From positions 1,415,318 through 1,479,317 of the forward strand of contig OZ007515.1 in assembly GCA_963931865.1 (NCBI GenBank): a stretch of 64,000 bases of DNA, written 5' to 3'. The notes under the pieces were generated by a model, which saw nothing but the letters and a program-made list of their open reading frames with translations, did no database searches and was not told the origin of the DNA. Below are positions 57,845-64,000 of the stretch, piece after piece; position 1 is the first letter of the stretch, and every line of letters begins with the position of its first letter. A program made the position numbers and the translations under genes. This stretch comes from Axinella damicornis (lineage: Eukaryota > Porifera > Demospongiae > Axinellida > Axinellidae).

Positions 57845-60360
57845 AGAGATGGTTGGTCACATCAATTCAATCTATCGTGTAAACAAAGACAGTTGGTCTA
57901 CTTACGGACTTCAGGGAGTTCATCGAGGGTATCACCGATGGGCTGTGAGGGGGGCTCCTCAACCTCAAGAAGGTCCTTCTCCAGCTCCTCCTGTTCGAGT
58001 TCTTCCAACTCTGCAAGCAGATCATCCTGAAAGAGGAGGGGAACAGGTGGTTATTTCACTTGCAATAATTATATGTAGTCTGCATGACATCTTCTTACAT
58101 CATCAATTTCCTGATTAAATCCAATGGGTGTGGAAAGAGCACTGCTGATCTCCTCCGCAATTTCGTTCTGCTCTGAAATGTCATCCATCATGTCGTGGAC
58201 ATCATCCACGTCTCTGAGGTAAGATCATACACTGTGCATCAACAACCTTCCTTGATCTCCACATGAACAAAAGATGTGGAGAAAGAGGAGAGCGGCAAGT
58301 AGCTGAACTACCATGGTACAATGTGTCCTGATCAGCCAGCTGTCCTCTAGTCTCGTGTCCAGACCACCGTCTGGGAACAAGACTAGGTGTCCTCATTTCA
58401 GGTGGAGAATAATAGGTACTTGGGATTTGACAGACTGTCCTGAGTAACAAGGTGATCTTAATCCAGGGATGGCCGTTAAGAGGTGTTCCGCTGTCTGTAT
58501 ACACTTCACACATGCACGTAATGTGACAGCGACGTTGCCATGGGTACTGTTGAGAATGGGACAGTTGGTTATCTGGTGGTGCACTTTATGCTCGTAATTC
58601 AAATTGTAAACTATCAGGATTTAAACGTGTGTGTCTGTGTGTCTGTGCGTGACGGAAGTGGGGCGGGACTAGACTAGTAACGCACGACCATCGTACTTCA
58701 ATTTACTGAACCTCGAACTCCTTCGGGAACATTGGGCCCGGGGTGGAATCCAGCTGGGGCTACAAACGGATGCATGCTATCGGGGAGCAGCAGTTGAAGC
58801 AGACGAAATCAGAGAGCAGCAGTTGAAGCGGATGCAATCGGGGAGCAACAGTTGAAGCAGACATAATCGGGGAGCAGCAGCTGGAGCTGTCCAGCGCCAG
58901 ATTACTCACGGTAGGCGAATGAGGGGGAAGTAGCTGAGCAAGTGAAGCTACTTGTAATATTAATGTGGTGTAAGTACATAAATGACTCACAAGTGCTGGT
59001 GTGCGGCTTTCAGCGCCTTGGCTGCAAAACTCATGTTTTTGAGCACCTCTGTGTTTGTCTGGGCGTTCTCCAGAGCCTCCCGCTGGAACTCAATGGTGGA
59101 CAGGGTGCCATCGATCTGCTGCAGCTGTTTCTCCATCCGCTTCTTTCTTCTGAGAGCCATAATAGCAGCTGTGGAAAAAGACAGCAGTGAACATCGACAG
59201 AGAGTGAGAAAAAAACAACAACCCAGGATCCAGTAGGGATTTGAACCCAAAGACCTAGCCTCGTTCCCAGGCCTGTGCTGTTTTCGTACACGAAGGAATG
59301 GTGGAGCGTGCAATCGAAAACGGCACGGGCCTGGGAACAAGGCTACCCAAGACCTGTTCCATTTAGTCAGTTAGGCAATGCGACTTGTATTTTCTCCTCA
59401 GCCCGCGAGTCCCAGTGGCTAAGTGGTACGAGTGTCTGACTAACATTCATTCGGCCTTCCGTTCAAATCCCGGCTGGATCCCGGATTTTTCCATGGCGTA
59501 TATATCACTCCCTTGGCATCCCTATCAAAGTTCATTGTACTGTGGGGTCAATTCAGCCTCCGAGCAGTAAACACCCACACTGTGGTCAGCTAGAGTCCAA
59601 CCAGTGATTCACAAACATCCATGGCAATGTACAGAGCGGTTCAGCATTTCAGGATGTGCACGGTGACTGTGAATGGGAGCTCATAGTCTCGGTCCCAGAC
59701 CCAAACCAAGCCCAGCGTGGATCGCTTTCAGTATACTGGAAGTGATATACACGCTGGATGAAAGGTATGGGAACGAGACTAGGGAGCTCACTCAGTTGAA
59801 GCTTGGAGACCTAATGATGTACCACAATAAGCATGATTAGAGACTTCCATACATGGCCCTATTGTCTGGGCTACCAAAATGGTTGGGATGTGCTGAATAT
59901 CCACTAGACAGAGTGCAAACAGGATGAGCAACCAGTATCAGCCATCGCACCAGCAGAGTGAAGCTCTGGAACTACATGCACAGAAGACAGCCAGCCAATG
60001 AGAGTATATACATCATGTGTGGGTGTGCCCAGTCAGGAATGTCAGTGTCTCACCCAAGGGGAGGTCATTTCCATAAATGTTGTACTTACTGGGCCACAAA
60101 CTGTGACTGTGCAGCGAACACGTTTTGGCCACCTGTGACCAGCCTCTGATTGTGCTTTGACCAGCTCCAGTCTCACAGGTGTGGTGAGAGGCTGGCCAGC
60201 GAGAATATGACCAGCCTATAACTACTGCAAGATGCGTGGTCGCAGCTGTGACTGTGGTGCTTATTGGAGCACAGGTTACGCCTTATGATTGGAGTGACCT
60301 CCCCCTGGCCATTCTTAACAGAGCTGGTCAAACTCCTGATTGAAAGTGGTGAATGTTTGC

Positions 60361-60411
<51 letters not shown>

Positions 60412-60611
60412 ACACACACACCTCTCTTGTTCTTCATGCCGTGTTTCTTGGCAGATGCCATCTCTTTCCCTATCTTCTTCTCCAAGAACTCTGATTTCTT
60501 GCCTAGCATCTCCTCCGTTTCCCGCAGTTTCTGGATAGCCATCTGGGGAGAAGGAACCTCTCCCTTCTTCCCGGTACCCCCGAAGATCCTCGCTAGAGCG
60601 GCGGCTGCCAT
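57705..60611 (-). CDS. CHMP4: Charged multivesicular body protein 4 (ESCRT-III), 5 exons, 227 aa
   Basis: Exons: 60611-60422, 59168-58991, 58213-58099, 58026-57906, 57784-57705; phases 1, 2, 0, 1. CHMP4 (yeast Snf7) is the main filament-forming subunit of ESCRT-III in endosomal sorting, cytokinetic abscission and membrane repair. The N-terminal basic helix region reads LRETEEMLGKKSEFLEKKI, followed by KKHGMKNKRAA, LRRKKRMEKQLQQIDGTLST, IEFQREALENAQTNTEVLKN, then the acidic half DDISEQNEIAEEIS, LLAELEELEQEELEKDLL. It ends DDDLRQLAAWAS, the terminal motif that binds ALIX Bro1 domains in human CHMP4. Human CHMP4B is 224 aa. The first donor lies in a (TG)n(G)n repeat and the last acceptor in (C)n(CA)n. 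The vertebrate A/B/C copies arose later, so no letter is given. Confidence 0.97.
57787..57841. repeat. Compound (TG)n(G)n repeat
   Basis: (C)n(CA)n on the CHMP4 sense strand, joined directly to the CAG acceptor of exon 5. Confidence 0.97.
58349..58385. repeat. Foldback element, TAGTCTCGTGTCCAGAC variant
   Basis: TAGTCTCGTGTCCAGACC against GTCTGGGAACAAGACTA, CHMP4 intron 2. Confidence 0.75.
58779..58890. repeat. 29-bp tandem repeat, four copies
   Basis: Unit ATCGGGGAGCAGCAGTTGAA + GCAGACGAA, with one or two changes per copy. CHMP4 intron 2. Confidence 0.9.
59210..59250 (-). mobile_element. Fragment of a tRNA-derived SINE
   Basis: On the minus strand it reads GGGTTCAAATCCCTACTGGA then TCCTGGGTTG, a B box followed by sequence like that after the B box of the 59405 SINE. 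It is cut off by the foldback element at 59256. Confidence 0.4.
59256..59345. repeat. Foldback element, 90-bp version
   Basis: TAGCCTCGTTCCCAGGCC..GTGCTGTTTTCG against CGAAAACGGCACGGGCCTGGGAACAAGGCTA. Long paired arms, CHMP4 intron 1. Confidence 0.85.
59405..59485 (+). mobile_element. tRNA-derived SINE head
   Basis: A-box-like CCAGTGGCTAAGTGG and B box CGTTCAAATCCCGG at tRNA-like spacing, followed by CTGGATCCCGGATTTTTCC. Stem pairing is too poor for a functional tRNA. Confidence 0.55.
59684..59781. repeat. Foldback element, 98-bp version with inner arm
   Basis: TAGTCTCGGTCCCAGACC against GGTATGGGAACGAGACTA, enclosing CCAGCGTGGATCGCTTTCAG and a partial mirror (ACTGGAAGTGATATACACGC). Confidence 0.75.
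60364..60421. repeat. Compound (C)n(CA)n repeat at the CHMP4 exon 1 donor
   Basis: On the CHMP4 sense strand the donor GTGTGT is itself the start of (TG)n(G)n. Confidence 0.97.
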
Positions 60612-60826
60612 CTTTGGTTGTGAGTGAAGGATTTGGCAACGACCTTCGCGTACAGGACTTAGCTAGCTTCGTCTTTCGCGTATTACAAATGCAGACAGGA
60701 TGAGATCTGACAATAATTGTTTGGGAGCTGGTCACGTGAAATGCCAAGGCAGCATTTCTATTTTTAGCAACATAATCAAATTACGTCATAATTATTACAG
60801 AATCAAGCTCAGGCCAGGAGCGCAAC
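60612..60826. promoter_or_regulatory. Bidirectional promoter, CHMP4/SIRT5
   Basis: 215 bp between start codons. Contains GTCACGTG (E-box) near 60732 and ATTACGTCATAAT (CRE-like) near 60780. No TATA box at the expected distance. Confidence 0.6.
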
Positions 60827-63821
60827 ATGGCTTCACTAGAGGCTGCTCTCCAGGCGTTGCTGTCCCATCAGCAAGGTGAAGGCCCCTCGAGCGACATGAA
60901 GGCGTTCCGGGAAATATTTGGCAAGGCCAAGAAAATAGTGGTCCTCTCTGGGGCTGGCATGAGCGCAGAGAGCGGGGTCCCCACATTTAGGTTAGTAGTG
61001 AATGTGGAGGCCACCATGCATGCAGGGTTGTGGACAGGCTATTGACTTCATGCACCTTTTATTTTGACGGAAGCTGGATTATGTTGTTTGTACTTGTCAA
61101 CAGGGGTGCAGGCGGATACTGGCGCATTTACCAGGCTCAGCAGCTGGCCACGCCAGGGTCCTTTCAAGCCAACCCCTCTCTTGTGTGGGAGTTCTACAGC
61201 TACAGGAGGGAGGTCATGCACTCCAAGGTGCTCCACATACACCCACACACTCTGTTTGGTTGTGCGACTGGCACATGCTAGGCTAGCCTCATTCCCAGGC
61301 TCCTCCCCGACCCCCCAAACATGCCAACCCTTTATTATCTTTTCTTGAAATCCTAGGGACCCTTCACTGAGCCTGAAATTACCCCTGCACCCATCTTGAA
61401 AAGATGTCAGTGTTGTTTGGGGTGGGTATTAGTAATCATTGCATTGACTGGTCTTGTTCCCTGACCATTTTTCGCATGGAAACGAGACACACACACCACA
61501 CATTCCCCCTTCCCCCACCAAGGAAAGAAAGATCTATCACCTCTCTGTTCCAGGAACCAAATGCAGCTCACAAAGCCATAGCAGAGTTAGAGGCTCGTCT
61601 GAAGCCGCAGGGGAGGAAGGTCACGGTAGTCACCCAGAACATCGACCACCTCCACCACAGAGCCGGGTCGCAGAGTGTCCTTGAGCTGCATGGTGAGAGA
61701 CACTGCCCACCCTTAGTGTTTCACAAGTATAGGCCTTGGAAATAGCCAGGGTGTGCTCTAGCCTCATATCCAAATTTGTCTTGCAGCTTCAAACTGCATG
61801 ACAAAACCTGCGGGGGATAGTGTGGGTCCGAGTAGTCTCGTTCCCAGACCCCACGAGTGCACGTTCCAGGTCTGGGAATGAGACTAGGGTTGTGAGGTAA
61901 TATGTACTCTGTAGACGAATCCACACTTAGGACTTAGCTTGCTGCACTAAGCTGACAGGGTTGATGTGAGTCTCTCCTCTCCAGGTTCTCTCTTCCATAC
62001 TCGCTGTACCAACTGCCACCACATTGAAGAGAACTACAACAGCCCCATATGCCCCGCCCTCAAAGACAAAGGGTGCACATAACCTCACCTTGCATTTGTT
62101 ATGCGCTCATGAACCACAGTGCATCTGGCAGTCTATCTACCTATCTCTTTGTCTGAATAGTCTGGAGATAAGCACACACACACACACATGCACCTCCAAC
62201 CCACCCAACCTCATTAGATGCGCATAGACGTGCAGGTGGGAGTGGCCTGGGATTGAGGCTGCACATGCAGCACACTCCTTAGCCACATTCTCTGGCTCTT
62301 GTGCCGGAAGACAAAGAGCCTGAGAATACACAAGAGCCTGGGAACAAGGCTACAAGCTCCTGTGCTGCCTGGTAGCACTAACCAGACTCCCTCCCTCCTG
62401 GTTTTCCTTGCAGGGCTCCAGATCCCGACGCTGAAGATGCAGAGATACCCGTATCCCAGCTGCCGAGGTGATAGAATGAAACACCTGGGGACACACAGTT
62501 GTGCAGGAGGGGATAATTTATCAAAGAGAGTGTAGCTTGCTTCAGTACAGCTAGTTCAGTATATGGATCTGAAGAAAATTCCAGTTAACCGTTTGCTGGG
62601 AGTGAGTGAAATGGAGTGTAGATACGTCTGGTGGTACCCTCTGCAGGTGCAGCAAGTGTAGTGGTCTGCTGCGTCCTCACGTGGTCTGGTTTGGGGAGTC
62701 CCTGGACCCAGACGTCCTCAGTGCTGTGGACACGGTCCTGGCAGAGTGTGACCTCTGTTTGCTGGTGAGAGGATACCCCGTCTGAGGTTACATAGGGTGT
62801 CCTCATCCCCCTCCCTCCCCCCCCCCCCCCCCCCCCCGGCCCCTCTTCCCAGGTTGGCACATCTTCGGTGGTGTACCCTGCGGCAGGCTACGCTCCCCTG
62901 TTGGCAGCAAGGGGGGTTCCAGTAGCGGAATTCAACCTTGAAGAAACGCCAGTCACAGGAATGCTAGGGTAGGATTAGTCGCTAGTGTGTGTGTTAGTGT
63001 GCATGTGTTTGTGTGTGTGTGTGTGTGTGTGGAGGGGGGATCGTGAAGGATGTGTTGCTAGAAGCAACACATCATTCATAGTTGGGTGGAGGAGTTACAG
63101 ATACTGCATGTCAAATGCAGTGGGCTATAACATTATCAAATGGGACAAGGAACTTGAAGGAAGTCAGCTTTGTCGACCAGTCTGGAGCTAGAGCGAGGGG
63201 CAATGCTCAGACTACTGACTAAGGAACATGAATGGCAATTGTTTTCAGAAAGGAAGTGTTTGTTCTGTAGTTATTGTACTGTGGTTGATAAACAAACCAC
63301 TTTATTTCCATGGAAACATCTGTACATGTAAAAGTATGTGCAGTAATTAGCACTACCTTAACCTTACCAGTACTATCTCTTTAATAGCCTCGTTCCCAGG
63401 CCTCCGCCCTCGCAGCCATGGATCTGATTCATGTCTATGTTGAACAGTTCATATTCACGTCTTTCATGATCGGTTCACGTCTTACGGTCTTAGTAAACTC
63501 TTTCATGATCAGTAAACTGCACAGATCGAGAACTAGCTACATTTGATCACCGTACCGCGGGGCATGTGTGCGACATTTTATTTGATGTCGTCAAGACATC
63601 AGACATCACGTCATAAATTTCACCAGGCCTCTCGATTTTTATCCACAGCTGCATGCAAATCTGGTTGGAGGCCTGGGAACGAGGCTCCAGTCTATTACAC
63701 TGTCTTGACACACAGAATCCCCTGCCACCCGCACAGGTATCATTTTCATGGCAAATGTGGGGAGATCTTACCTGAAGCAGTTGCAAAGCATCCTTCAGAA
63801 CCAGACCAGCCACCACAGTAG
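60827..63821 (+). CDS. SIRT5: NAD-dependent protein deacylase sirtuin-5 (8 exons, 295 aa)
   Basis: Exons: 60827-60990, 61104-61227, 61554-61692, 61985-62072, 62414-62467, 62647-62764, 62853-62968, 63737-63821; frame is kept throughout. SIRT5 removes succinyl, malonyl and glutaryl groups from lysines using NAD. The sequence shows [16 protein letters not shown] (NAD site), YSYRRE with the Tyr and Arg (about residues 86 and 89) that in SIRT5 bind the acidic acyl group, [12 protein letters not shown], the catalytic His in LELHG (about residue 142), zinc cysteines in CTNC and [15 protein letters not shown] and [11 protein letters not shown]. Human SIRT5 is 310 aa and starts with a mitochondrial presequence; here the N-terminus ([16 protein letters not shown]) is short and less clearly a presequence, so location is open. 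Intron 7 contains a foldback and (TG)n. Confidence 0.97.
61833..61886. repeat. Foldback element, TAGTCTCGTTCCCAGACC variant
   Basis: Mirrored by GGTCTGGGAATGAGACTA, with an inner partly self-complementary CCACGAGTGCACGTTCC. SIRT5 intron 3. Confidence 0.8.
62817..62837. repeat. Poly-C run at an acceptor
   Basis: Lies 16 bp before the SIRT5 exon 7 acceptor (62852). Confidence 0.9.
63006..63031. repeat. (TG)n microsatellite
   Basis: Starts about 40 bp after the SIRT5 exon 7 donor at 62969. Confidence 0.9.
63385..63686. repeat. Foldback element, 302-bp long-loop version
   Basis: TAGCCTCGTTCCCAGGCCTCC against GGAGGCCTGGGAACGAGGCT, with about 260 bp of unique sequence between. It is the largest member and shows the arms can carry cargo. 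SIRT5 intron 7. Confidence 0.75.
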
Positions 63822-64000
63822 AACGAGGGCCGGGTCATGGAAATTACGCTTTTATACCATATACATAGCACTTGGAATGAGCAAAAATATATTTTGTATT
63901 TTACATAATTATGTACAAATGAACTGGAGTCATGTACAGAGCCTGTGGGTTTAGAGATACAAACTCAAAATGAAGAGGTACACTAATGATGGTATGCTAG
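63822..64000. other. SIRT5 3' flank
   Basis: AT-rich 3' UTR-like sequence. I see no further gene before the window ends. Confidence 0.5.

Noticed and set aside
27231..60320. Shared text between 27200-27300 and 60235-60320 (GGTGCTTATTGGAG, TCCCCCTG) as a duplicated gene piece
   Set aside because: The match is short, has no coding frame, and is better explained as scraps of a dispersed repeat.

Overview
This is a 64 kb piece of an intron-rich, gene-dense animal nuclear genome. The genes carry 5 to 24 short exons, all but one modelled introns are GT-AG (one AGXT2 intron looks GC-AG), and reading frames join correctly across every intron modelled. Animal-type families (ENTR1/SDCCAG3, a Reeler protein, a death-effector-domain relic) occur beside a protein disulfide isomerase of the two-thioredoxin plus ERp29C type, better known from plants, fungi and amoebae. 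With the small introns and the very heavy load of microsatellites and palindromic MITE-like repeats, this suggests an early-branching metazoan, most likely a sponge. That is an inference, not a demonstration.

Layout, left to right: a Reeler-domain secreted protein running off the left edge (-); a weak candidate small gene (+, 2.0-2.6 kb); AGXT2 (-, 2689-8387, 16 exons); ENTR1 (+, 8526-15629, 8 exons); an unrecognised secreted glycoprotein (-, 16032-17520); an orphan 164-residue protein (+, 18348-20093); a PDI with ERp29C domain (-, 20545-27770, 12 exons); VAP-A/B (-, 28284-32953, 9 exons); TRAPPC8 (+, 33636-50270, 24 exons); a damaged DED-domain gene, a partial CHMP4 copy and a beta-grasp-like exon (-, 51.8-54.0 kb); two inverted piggyBac-like MITEs (54.8-57.5 kb); CHMP4 (-, 57705-60611, 5 exons); and SIRT5 (+, 60827-63821, 8 exons).

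Four pairs are divergent: AGXT2/ENTR1 with 138 bp between start codons, CHMP4/SIRT5 with 215 bp, VAP/TRAPPC8 with 682 bp, and the secreted glycoprotein/orphan pair with 827 bp. ENTR1, VAP, TRAPPC8 and CHMP4 all act in membrane trafficking; AGXT2 and SIRT5 are mitochondrial enzymes in vertebrates; PDI works in the ER lumen.

Repeats are the other main content: a foldback family with arms like TAGCCTCGTTCCCAGGC (at least 17 paired copies), a larger nested-palindrome element in three copies, two of which carry a minisatellite with the same core, candidate hAT, piggyBac and unclassified TIR elements, tRNA-derived SINEs, and many simple repeats. The simple repeats lie non-randomly: CA or C/T-rich on the sense strand just before acceptors, TG or G-rich just after donors. 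I saw no rRNA, CRISPR array or intact transposase.
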